Below, piece by piece: positions 44,220-52,426 of a stretch of DNA of 64,000 nt (positions are counted from its first letter, which is position 1; the number at the start of each line of letters is the position of its first letter). The DNA is from an uncultured Bacteroidales bacterium. GTDB lineage: Bacteria; Bacteroidota; Bacteroidia; Bacteroidales; FEN-979. Both the position numbers and the translations under genes were made by a program. The notes under the pieces were generated by a model. The model was given only the letters and a program-made list of their open reading frames with translations, was not told the origin of the DNA and ran no database searches. The stretch is from the NCBI GenBank assembly GCA_903887775.1, contig CAISRB010000033.1:1-64000 (forward strand), read 5' to 3'.

Positions 44220-44966
44220 GTGAACGTTCTCGGAGTCATACCGGCACGCTATTCTTCCTCCAGATTCCCGGGCAAACCCCTGGTCGTCATTGACGGGAAA
44301 AGTATGATCCGGAGAGTTTATGAGCAGGCCATGTTATGTCGCGGCCTTTCCGAAGTGATAGTTGCAACCGACAACAGCAGTATAGAAAAGCATGTTTCCC
44401 TGTTTGGCGGAAATGTCATGATGACATCCGAGCACCACAGAAGCGGAACGGAAAGGTGCAGCGAAGTATGCAGTAATCTTAGTGCAAAAGGCAAAGTTTT
44501 CGATGTTGTTGTGAACATACAGGGTGATGAGCCTTTCATACATCCCGGGCAGATAGAACAGGTCCTGAGTTGTTTCAGCAACCAGGGAACAATGATTGCA
44601 TCCCTGATGAAAAAGATTGAATCAAATGCCGAACTTAGTAATCCCAGTGTGGTTAAAGCGATTGCCGATACCCGGGGGAGAGCTCTGTATTTCAGCCGTA
44701 CAATAATTCCTTTCGTAAGAGATTTTGAAACCGGCAAATGGCTTGACCACTATACATTTTATAAACATATAGGCATCTACGGATATCGGTCCGATATCCT
44801 GATGCAGATCGTTAAATTACCCCCTTCCGGCCTCGAGGCTGCTGAATCCCTGGAACAGCTAAGGTGGCTTGATTACGGTTTTGAAATAATAATGAAGGAA
44901 ACCACTTTTGAAAGCCAGGCCATTGACACCCCCGACGATTTATTAAAACTTACTAACAGAGAATAA
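44220..44966 (+). CDS. kdsB: CMP-KDO synthetase (3-deoxy-manno-octulosonate cytidylyltransferase)
   Basis: 248 residues, starting at GTG. It activates KDO with CTP for attachment to lipid A. The nucleotide-binding VIPARYSSSRFPGKPL, NIQGDEPFI and the terminal QAIDTPDDL motif are clear. Length is normal. With lptE at 29 kb it shows the organism makes LPS. Confidence 0.96.
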   Translation: MNVLGVIPARYSSSRFPGKPLVVIDGKSMIRRVYEQAMLCRGLSEVIVATDNSSIEKHVSLFGGNVMMTSEHHRSGTERCSEVCSNLSAKGKVFDVVVNIQGDEPFIHPGQIEQVLSCFSNQGTMIASLMKKIESNAELSNPSVVKAIADTRGRALYFSRTIIPFVRDFETGKWLDHYTFYKHIGIYGYRSDILMQIVKLPPSGLEAAESLEQLRWLDYGFEIIMKETTFESQAIDTPDDLLKLTNRE

Positions 44967-45014
44967 GGGCAGGTATATCATTTATGTATCTTCGCGCCAA
45001 GCATTGTTGACATT

Positions 45015-46190
45015 ATGGATGTGCGGATAAAAATTGCCCGTTTATTGGAGGAACATGATTGTGTTATTCTTTCCGGATTCGGGGGTTTTATTGGTAATTA
45101 TGTTCCTGCCCGTATTGATCCGGTTAGCCACACATTCGTCCCTCCTTCAAAAAAGATACTCTTTAATATCAACCTGCAGCAAAACGACGGTTTATTGTGT
45201 AACCGTATCGTAACTGATGAAGGAGTATCTTATGCCGATGCGCTGGCTCTTGTGAATGAGCTTGTGACCACTATAAAACTTCATCTCAAAAGCGGGAAGT
45301 CATTTATTATTCCTGAAGTTGGCAGGCTTTTTTCAGGAAGGGAAGGAACGTTGCAATTTGAACAACAAAAAGATTCTAACCTTTTACCCGATGCTTTTGG
45401 TCTGCAGACCTTCGTTTCACCTCCGGTAAGCCGGAATTCATACACCGACAGGTTCGAAAAAGTTCTCGTAACCCAGCAAAGGGATGTTTCTATTCCCAGG
45501 CGACAATTTCCGCGCTCGTTAAAATGGGCTGCAATGCTTGCAATCCCCATAGGTGCTGCAGCAATTATAGGAATTACCCAATATGACAAGCTCAGAAATC
45601 CTTCGGTAAACAACGCCGGCATTTTAAGTTCTGTGTTTTCCCGTTTTTCAGCATCTTCCCTGGATGAGAAAAAGGAAGCACCTGCACATGGATCTGAGAT
45701 CAATTTTGACTTCGGAGCTGTCCCTTCAATTTTCAGCGACCCGGCCCCTGCTCCTTCTCAGTCAACACGTTCTTCATCAGAACCAGATATGGATGTCATG
45801 GTCAATTCAGCCCGCCAGGCAGCGGAACAGATTTCGGATAACAATACGATCACCGGGGAACCGAATAAAAATAAGCCAGTGAGGGTTCCCGATGTTGAGA
45901 AAGAGCCGTTGACCCAGTTTTCAGAAACCCCTGTTTCAGAAAATGCCGGGCCAATCCGTAAAACAGATAATTTCGCTATCATTATCGGGGCATTCAAGAT
46001 GCATGAAAATGCATTAAAATGTGTACAGGATGCTAATTCAAAAGGCTTAAATGCCGGGATCTACGATCGTTCCAGAACCGGGCTGTACCGCGTTGCCATT
46101 ACTACTACCAATAAGCATACAGAAGCTGAAGAGCTTCTCGGCGAAGCCAGGTTGAAGGGTTTTTCAGGTGCCTGGCTGCTGGCCAAATAG
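45015..46190 (+). CDS. HU-CCDC81 and SPOR domain membrane protein
   Basis: 391 residues. The N-terminal 120 residues (LEEHDCVILSGFGGFIGNY, then VGRLFSG) form an HU-like domain of the CCDC81 type. A transmembrane helix is at about 172-190, followed by a Ser/Pro-rich linker and a C-terminal SPOR domain (FAIIIGAFKMHENALKCVQD onwards, about 318-391). SPOR domains bind denuded glycan strands at the division septum. The HU-like module faces the cytoplasm, so the protein may link chromosome or cytoskeletal components to the cell wall. The architecture is typical of Bacteroidota; function unproven. Confidence 0.85.
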   Translation: MDVRIKIARLLEEHDCVILSGFGGFIGNYVPARIDPVSHTFVPPSKKILFNINLQQNDGLLCNRIVTDEGVSYADALALVNELVTTIKLHLKSGKSFIIPEVGRLFSGREGTLQFEQQKDSNLLPDAFGLQTFVSPPVSRNSYTDRFEKVLVTQQRDVSIPRRQFPRSLKWAAMLAIPIGAAAIIGITQYDKLRNPSVNNAGILSSVFSRFSASSLDEKKEAPAHGSEINFDFGAVPSIFSDPAPAPSQSTRSSSEPDMDVMVNSARQAAEQISDNNTITGEPNKNKPVRVPDVEKEPLTQFSETPVSENAGPIRKTDNFAIIIGAFKMHENALKCVQDANSKGLNAGIYDRSRTGLYRVAITTTNKHTEAEELLGEARLKGFSGAWLLAK

Positions 46191-46198
46191 TTTCCCAC

Positions 46199-46867
46199 GT
46201 GCCTAAAAAGAAACTGATCCACTTTAAGGAAAACCTGACATTTCCGTTTCTTTTTCAATACAGGTATCACGAACTTGGCAATGGCTTTCCCCTGAAAGGC
46301 TGCTGGAAGGAGAAATTCTTTCAAAATTCAAATCCTGTCATTCTTGAACTTGGATGCGGGAAAGGTGAATATACCGTAGGGCTTGCGAAAGCACATCCGG
46401 AAAAGAATTTCATCGGTATGGATATCAAGGGGGCTCGCCTTTGGAGGGGTTGCCATACAGTGAAACAAGATAATCTCGGAAATGTCGCCTTTATCCGAAG
46501 CATGATAGACCATATTGAGCATTACTTTACCCGGGATGAGATTTCTGAAATCTGGATCACTTTCCCTGATCCTCACCCGGGGAAGGAAAGAAAGCGCCTG
46601 ACCTCACCCCGCTTCATTGAGAAATTTCAAAAAATAATGAAGCCTGGCGGGATAATCCATCTTAAAACCGATGACATGAACCTTGTTGATTATACTTCAG
46701 GGGTTATTGAAAAATGCGGTCATAAGGAGATATTGACAATCAGGGATCTCTACAATTCAGGAACGGGCGGTGATGTTGTTAATGTTCAAACTTATTATGA
46801 AAATATTTGGCTTCAGGAAGGGAAAAAGATCTGTTATCTCCAGTTCAGCATTAACAATACAAATTAA
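46199..46867 (+). CDS. trmB: tRNA (guanine-N7)-methyltransferase
   Basis: 222 residues with a GTG start 8 bases after the previous stop. SAM-binding ILELGCGKGEYTVGLA, then FIGMDIKGARLWRG and FPDPHPGKERKRLTSPRF, the family signature. It methylates G46 of tRNA variable loops using S-adenosylmethionine. Its stop is 7 bases before the S46 peptidase start. Confidence 0.95.
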   Translation: MPKKKLIHFKENLTFPFLFQYRYHELGNGFPLKGCWKEKFFQNSNPVILELGCGKGEYTVGLAKAHPEKNFIGMDIKGARLWRGCHTVKQDNLGNVAFIRSMIDHIEHYFTRDEISEIWITFPDPHPGKERKRLTSPRFIEKFQKIMKPGGIIHLKTDDMNLVDYTSGVIEKCGHKEILTIRDLYNSGTGGDVVNVQTYYENIWLQEGKKICYLQFSINNTN

Positions 46868-46874
46868 GCAACGC

Positions 46875-49040
46875 ATGGAAAAGACCATCATTTTTATCCT
46901 GTTCATATTGAATTTTTTACCTTTTTCATTGAAAGCAGAAGAAGGCATGTGGCCGCCTGTTTTTCTGAGTCAGAGAATAGGTGAAATGCAGAAGATGGGT
47001 TTGAAAATGACTGCCGAAGAAATATACAGCATCAATAATTCATCCCTGAAAGACGCCATAGTCCAGTTTGGCAGCGGGTGCACCGGCGTCCTGGTATCGG
47101 AAAAAGGCCTGATTCTTACCAATCATCACTGCGGTTTCGGTTCCATTCAGAAACAAAGCAGAATGGAACATGATTACCTGACAAATGGCTTTTGGGCGGG
47201 CTCAATGGAAGAGGAACTTCCGAACCCCGGCCTCACTGTTACTTTTCTGGTCAGGATGGAAGATGTGAGCATCAAAGTAATGGAGGGCGTGACTGCTTCA
47301 ATGACCGAATTGGATCGTGCTGCAGTTATAAAAAAGAATATTGAAAAGATCGAAAAAGGAGCATCACAGGGTGCCGGCTTCGAAGCAAAGGTAAAACCCT
47401 TTTATTATGGGAACCAGTATTTTCTTTGTATCAATGAAGTGTTTAAAGATGTGAGACTTGTCGGCGCTCCGCCTTCCAATATTGGTAGTTTCGGAGGGGA
47501 TACCGATAACTGGGCATGGCCCAGGCATACCGGAGATTTTTCCATTTTCAGGATCTATGCTTCAAAAGACAATAAACCGGCTGATTACTCAAAGGAAAAT
47601 GTTCCGTATAAACCTAAAAAGTATCTTTCTGTTTCAATGAAAGGTGTTGAGAAAGGAGATTTCACGATGATTTTCGGATTTCCGGGAACCACAAAGGAGT
47701 ACCTGACATCCTACGGGGTTGATCTGATTGCGTTTAAAGAAAATCCTGTAAAAGTGTCGTTCAGACAACAACGGCTTGACATTATGAAAAACGCGATGGC
47801 TTCAGATCGAAGAACCAGGATGCAATATGCATCAAAGCATGCCGGTATAGCAAATGGCTGGAAGAAAATGATGGGAGAAAGCAAAGGAATTGAACGCCTT
47901 GGTACTGTAGGGAGAAAACATGAAGAGGAGAAGGGTTTTGCAGAATGGGCTAATGCTGATCAGGCGAGAGCAATAAAATACGGAGCCCTCTTTAATGCAG
48001 CTGAAAAAACATACAAGCGATTATATCCTTATGATCTTGCCGGTATCTTTGTAACCGAAGGTTTCCAGGGGATAGAGCTTCTGAAATTTGCATCTGGTTT
48101 TAAAGACATTATCAAATTATCGTCACAAAAGGATGCCAAAGAATCAGACCTCGTTAAAAACGCAGAAAAGCTCAGGTCAGCAACCCTGACATTTTTCAAG
48201 GATTATCAGCAATCCTTAGATCGTAAAGTGGCCCTTGCTTTGCTGACCATGATCTCGAATAAAATGAGCCAGGAATTTAAACCGGATTTCTTTAAAGAGA
48301 TCGAAAAAAAGCAACATGGGAAGTGGGCCGGATTTGTGGATCGTTTGTTTGCGACCTCAGTATTTGCAGATAGTTCGAAACTTATTCAAATTCTTTCTGA
48401 ACCGGGGGCGAAAAGTTTAAGGAAACTTGCCAAAGACCCTGCTTACCTTTTGATCGCATCTTCAGCCATAATGATGGATAAAACAATCAGCCCGGTCATG
48501 CTGGAGTGCAACAGGACCATTGACAGTTTGCAGAGGATTTATATCGAAGGACTTATGCATTACGAGAACGGCAGACTGCTTTATCCCGATGCAAATTCGA
48601 CTATGCGTATTGCCTGCGGGAAGGTTGATGATTACAGTCCGGAAGATGCTGTAAACTACCGCTATTTCACTACGGTTGCAGGGATCCTTCAAAAAGAAAA
48701 TCCCGACATCTATGATTATGTTGTGGACCCAAAACTTAAGAATCTTATCCTCAGCAGGGACTTCGGGGAGTATGTTGATAAAGACGGAACAATGCATGTC
48801 GCCTTTACGGCCTCAAATCACACAACAGGGGGTAATTCAGGCAGCCCTGTCCTGGATGGTAACGGTAGTTTGATCGGTTTAAATTTCGACCGGAACTGGG
48901 AAGGGACAATGAGCGACCTTCAATATGATCCTGATCAGTGCAGAAATATCATCCTCGATATAAGGTATTGTCTTTTTATCATTGACCGTTTTGCCGGGGC
49001 CCAAAGGCTTGTAAATGAAATGAAGCTTGTAAACGACTGA
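46875..49040 (+). CDS. dpp11: S46 dipeptidyl-peptidase, DPP11 type
   Basis: 721 residues with a signal peptide (about 1-21). The frame extends upstream into trmB, but the ATG at 46875 gives the signal sequence. Catalytic triad: His84/85 in LTNHHCG, Asp221 in HTGDFSIF, and Ser655 in GGNSGSP. Eighteen residues after the serine, at 673, is Arg (FDRNWEG); P. gingivalis DPP11 has Arg673 and cuts after Asp/Glu, while DPP7 has Gly there. Ser655 and Arg673 fall at the P. gingivalis numbers. It should release acidic dipeptides in the periplasm for amino-acid fermentation. Confidence 0.93.
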   Translation: MEKTIIFILFILNFLPFSLKAEEGMWPPVFLSQRIGEMQKMGLKMTAEEIYSINNSSLKDAIVQFGSGCTGVLVSEKGLILTNHHCGFGSIQKQSRMEHDYLTNGFWAGSMEEELPNPGLTVTFLVRMEDVSIKVMEGVTASMTELDRAAVIKKNIEKIEKGASQGAGFEAKVKPFYYGNQYFLCINEVFKDVRLVGAPPSNIGSFGGDTDNWAWPRHTGDFSIFRIYASKDNKPADYSKENVPYKPKKYLSVSMKGVEKGDFTMIFGFPGTTKEYLTSYGVDLIAFKENPVKVSFRQQRLDIMKNAMASDRRTRMQYASKHAGIANGWKKMMGESKGIERLGTVGRKHEEEKGFAEWANADQARAIKYGALFNAAEKTYKRLYPYDLAGIFVTEGFQGIELLKFASGFKDIIKLSSQKDAKESDLVKNAEKLRSATLTFFKDYQQSLDRKVALALLTMISNKMSQEFKPDFFKEIEKKQHGKWAGFVDRLFATSVFADSSKLIQILSEPGAKSLRKLAKDPAYLLIASSAIMMDKTISPVMLECNRTIDSLQRIYIEGLMHYENGRLLYPDANSTMRIACGKVDDYSPEDAVNYRYFTTVAGILQKENPDIYDYVVDPKLKNLILSRDFGEYVDKDGTMHVAFTASNHTTGGNSGSPVLDGNGSLIGLNFDRNWEGTMSDLQYDPDQCRNIILDIRYCLFIIDRFAGAQRLVNEMKLVND

Positions 49041-49055
49041 TATGAAAGAAGTCCC

Positions 49056-49913
49056 TTATCCGAAAAGGTTCACGAGAGCATTGGTGATTGTTGGATAATT
49101 GTAACGGAATCCCATATTCGTAAGTTTACCGGGAACCACCTTATGACCTTCAAGCAAAACAACAGAACCTTCTCCGTAAATAAATTTCAGAATGCTTCCC
49201 GGTACAGAAAATAAAACAGGCTGTTTCAAAACTTTTCCAAAAGTTGAACTGAATTCCGCATTCGTGACAGGATAAGGGCTGACGATGTTAACCGGTCCGC
49301 TTATTGAATTGTTTTCAATAATAAAAATAAATGCTCTTACAAGGTCTTTAATATGGATGAATGAGAGCCATTGATCACCTTTACCGATTTTTGCACCCAG
49401 CCCGAAACTGAAAAGAGGGTACATTTTCTCCAGTGCTCCTCCATCGGTTCCTAAAACCAGTCCCATTCTTGGTAAGGCAACTCTGATAAGGCCGGATGCA
49501 GCCAATGCTTCTTTTTCCCATTCCTTGCATAAACTTCCAAGGAAACCACCGGCATAGGAAGAACTGCTTTCATCATGTGTATTCACACTATCATAAATGT
49601 CGACGGCAGAGGCAGAGATCAGAAGCCCTGGTTTGTTCGAAGAGCTCAGGATGGAAGATACAATCTTGCGGGTAGTTACAATACGGCTGTCGACTATCTC
49701 TTTTTTATAACTCTCATTCCATCTTCTTGAGATATTAGCTCCGGCAAGATTGATGACTACATCACAGTCTTCAATTTTTGATTCTCTGAATTCATCATCT
49801 CCCATGCTGAACGATTCCCTGTTGATGGATTTTGTGGTCCAGCCTTTTTCATTGAAAGCCCTTTTTAGTGCTGTGCCGATAAATCCTCCCGCGCCACTGA
49901 CAGAGATTATCAT
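49056..49913 (-). CDS. TIGR01777-family NAD(P)-binding epimerase (DUF1731)
   Basis: 285 residues. The Rossmann motif SGAGGFIGTAL is at the N terminus, INLAGANISRRW and a C-terminal DUF1731 region (SVPGSILKFIYGEGSVVLLEGHKV) follow. This places it in the TIGR01777/YfcH atypical SDR group, whose substrates are not established. It is convergent with the S46 peptidase gene (15 bases between stops) and divergent from mutA. Confidence 0.9.
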   Translation of the reverse strand: MIISVSGAGGFIGTALKRAFNEKGWTTKSINRESFSMGDDEFRESKIEDCDVVINLAGANISRRWNESYKKEIVDSRIVTTRKIVSSILSSSNKPGLLISASAVDIYDSVNTHDESSSSYAGGFLGSLCKEWEKEALAASGLIRVALPRMGLVLGTDGGALEKMYPLFSFGLGAKIGKGDQWLSFIHIKDLVRAFIFIIENNSISGPVNIVSPYPVTNAEFSSTFGKVLKQPVLFSVPGSILKFIYGEGSVVLLEGHKVVPGKLTNMGFRYNYPTITNALVNLFG

Positions 49914-50069
49914 ATCTTTTTTTTGTAAAGTTAATAAAGAAAATGCCTGAAAACACAGATCAATATTTTTACGATGAGGAATGTAAACTGCTTCTTCAAA
50001 TTATATAAATTTGCTTACCTTTACTTAGAATTAAACCCATCAAACGGGAAACTGATCTTACCTGAACAC

Positions 50070-51959
50070 ATGACCGGCAACGAACAGAATGAAAAATTAT
50101 TCAGCGAATTCCCCCAGGTCCCTACTTCGGAATGGGAGAAAAAGATCGTTACAGATCTGAAGGGAGCTGATTATAATAAAAAGCTTATCTGGAATACTGA
50201 AGAAGGGATCCAGGTGAAACCATATTACCGTGCCGAAGATTTGCAGGGCCTTGAATATATTGAACGGCTGAAAGAAAAGCAACCGCAGATCTTCAATACC
50301 GGAAGTGATAACAACTGGATACTGCGCCAGGATATTCTGACGGGAGATATCGGAAATGCCAATCGTTTTGCACTTGAAGCTGTTGAACACGGTGCTGATG
50401 CCGTCGGCCTCAATGCCACGGAAGTAACGACATTCAAACAGATGTCCGCATTGCTTCAGGGGATAGATCTGACAAAAACATGGATCTATTTCATCAGTTC
50501 AAAATCGTATCCTCTCACACTTGAACTTTTCTTGTATGAGTTAAGCGCCAGGCATCTGAACAGTGAGGTGGTGAGGGGCGGGATAAACTTTGACCCTCTG
50601 AGCTATTTGCTGCTTCATGGGGAGTTTTATATCAATTTCAATAATAACATTGAAGAAACCGAATACCTTCTGAATACCATTAGCAAACGTTTGCCATTGT
50701 TCAGGTCAATAGCAGTCAATGGTCAGTATTTTCAGAACTCCGGTTCAACATTGGTTCAGGAACTGGGCTTCAGTCTTTCAGCAGCGAATGAATATATTTC
50801 TTCTCTTACAGATAAAGGATTCTCAGTTGACTTTCTGGCGCCGAAAGTACTGTTTCATTTTGCTTGCGGGCCAAATTATTTCATGGAGATCGCCAAACTG
50901 AGGGCCGCCAGGATTTTATGGGCAAAAATTATTGAGCAATATGCCAATAAAAACCCGGAATCATTGAGAATGTTTATCCATTCTTCCACTGCTGCCTGGA
51001 ACAAGACCATATATGATCCATATGTAAATATGCTCAGAACGACAACGGAAGGAATGTCAGCTGCCATTGGTCAGACAGACTCTTTAGCCATAGGGCCCTT
51101 TGATATGCCTTTCAGCCAGCCTGATGATTTTTCTTTCAGAATAGCCAGGAACCAGCAACTCATCTTCAGGGAAGAATCATATCTGAACAGGATCAGTGAC
51201 CCGGCTTCAGGAGCATATTATATCGAAAGACTTACCGACAGCCTGGCTCAGAACGCCTGGAACCTGTTCAGGAAAGTTGAAGGAATGGGAGGAATGATAG
51301 AAGCTGTGAAATCCGGCTTTGTCCAGGACGAGATAGAAAAAAATCGCGATCAGAAGATGGCAGACATGGCTTTGAGAAAATCTGTTCTGATCGGCACCAA
51401 CCAGTTTCCTGAATTAAAAGAGATGATGCTTGATAAGGTGCAGGTTTTTTCCCGTGATGATGAAAAAAATACCGGGACGTATAAAAAACTACGCCCTATG
51501 CGTTTGTCCGGGACCATTGAAGAACTCAGGCTTTCTACTGAAGAGTTTGTCAGCAAAGGGAACCGCCGGCCTGAAGTTTTCCTTTTCACATACGGGAATC
51601 TGTCAATGATGAGGGCAAGAGCAGGTTTTGCAACGAATTTCTTCGGATGTGCTGGTTTTTCTGTTATTGACAATCCGGGATTTGATACTGTTGAAGAGGG
51701 TATTGCAGCGGCAATCGGGAAAGCTCCGGATATTATAGTGTTCTGCAGTTCTGACGAAGAATATGAAGACCTTGCGGTCAGGGCTGTCCCTGCATTAAAA
51801 AGTGCTATACCAGCTTTGATAGCTATTGTTGCGGGCTATCCAAAGGAAAAGATTGACGCACTTAAAAAGGCTGGCGTGGATGATTTTATACATTTGCGCA
51901 GTAACCTGCCTGAAAGCCTGAAAAAGCTGAGTAACCAAATGGGTATCCCATTAAAATAA
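50070..51959 (+). CDS. mutA: Methylmalonyl-CoA mutase small subunit
   Basis: About 629 residues. The frame extends to 49974, but the conserved N terminus begins at MTGNEQNEKLFSEFPQVPTSEWE, so I chose the ATG at 50070. TIM-barrel segments and a degenerate B12-type C-terminal domain are visible; the B12-binding DxHxxG motif is absent, as expected for the non-catalytic subunit. With MutB it interconverts succinyl-CoA and methylmalonyl-CoA in propionate metabolism. mutB is not adjacent: three unrelated genes lie between. Confidence 0.92.
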   Translation: MTGNEQNEKLFSEFPQVPTSEWEKKIVTDLKGADYNKKLIWNTEEGIQVKPYYRAEDLQGLEYIERLKEKQPQIFNTGSDNNWILRQDILTGDIGNANRFALEAVEHGADAVGLNATEVTTFKQMSALLQGIDLTKTWIYFISSKSYPLTLELFLYELSARHLNSEVVRGGINFDPLSYLLLHGEFYINFNNNIEETEYLLNTISKRLPLFRSIAVNGQYFQNSGSTLVQELGFSLSAANEYISSLTDKGFSVDFLAPKVLFHFACGPNYFMEIAKLRAARILWAKIIEQYANKNPESLRMFIHSSTAAWNKTIYDPYVNMLRTTTEGMSAAIGQTDSLAIGPFDMPFSQPDDFSFRIARNQQLIFREESYLNRISDPASGAYYIERLTDSLAQNAWNLFRKVEGMGGMIEAVKSGFVQDEIEKNRDQKMADMALRKSVLIGTNQFPELKEMMLDKVQVFSRDDEKNTGTYKKLRPMRLSGTIEELRLSTEEFVSKGNRRPEVFLFTYGNLSMMRARAGFATNFFGCAGFSVIDNPGFDTVEEGIAAAIGKAPDIIVFCSSDEEYEDLAVRAVPALKSAIPALIAIVAGYPKEKIDALKKAGVDDFIHLRSNLPESLKKLSNQMGIPLK

Positions 51960-51980
51960 CATTTAAATATCAGGAATTTT

Positions 51981-52397
51981 ATGGATCAGAACCAAAGCAT
52001 GAACAATACCGGCACTAATGAAAAAAAACTGGTGATTCTTGTAGTTGAAGACAACGCAATTAACCTGAGGCTTATCACAGCTGCACTCACAAGATTAGGC
52101 CATAAGGTTGATTCTGCAACCGACGGTCAGATTGCACTGGATAAATTCAGAGAAAACACCTATGATGCTATTTTAATGGATATCATGATGCCGGTCATGG
52201 ATGGTCTGACTTCAACAAGAGAGATACGTAAACTGGAGGCTGCAAGACCTTCAGCTCAGCGTAAACGGGTAAAGATCATTGCCATCACTGCGAATGCATT
52301 TGAAGATGACCGGAGTAAATTTTTTGAGAGCGGGATGGATTTTTATATGAATAAACCCATTGAAATAGACGAACTAATCAGGATACTTCAGTTATAA
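51981..52397 (+). CDS. Stand-alone response regulator (CheY-like)
   Basis: 138 residues: a polar N-terminal stretch, then one receiver domain (VILVVEDNAINLRL) with phosphoacceptor Asp67 (LMDIMMPVMDG), the Thr position in ITANAFEDD and Lys in MNKPIEIDEL. No output domain. It resembles the receivers of the hybrid kinase encoded 30 bases downstream, so it probably takes or shuttles phosphate from that kinase. It starts 21 bases after the mutA stop. Confidence 0.92.
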   Translation: MDQNQSMNNTGTNEKKLVILVVEDNAINLRLITAALTRLGHKVDSATDGQIALDKFRENTYDAILMDIMMPVMDGLTSTREIRKLEAARPSAQRKRVKIIAITANAFEDDRSKFFESGMDFYMNKPIEIDELIRILQL

Positions 52398-52426
52398 AAG
52401 AAAACTATTCCAAAAAAGGCGGACGC

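Noticed and set aside
46770-46874. N-terminal extension of the S46 peptidase upstream of 46875
   Set aside because: It overlaps trmB and has no signal peptide; the ATG at 46875 gives a proper one and triad numbering that coincides with characterised DPP11.
49914-50069. Cobalamin riboswitch before mutA
   Set aside because: The gap is only 156 bases, A/T-rich, and shows no B12-box-like element or stem array.
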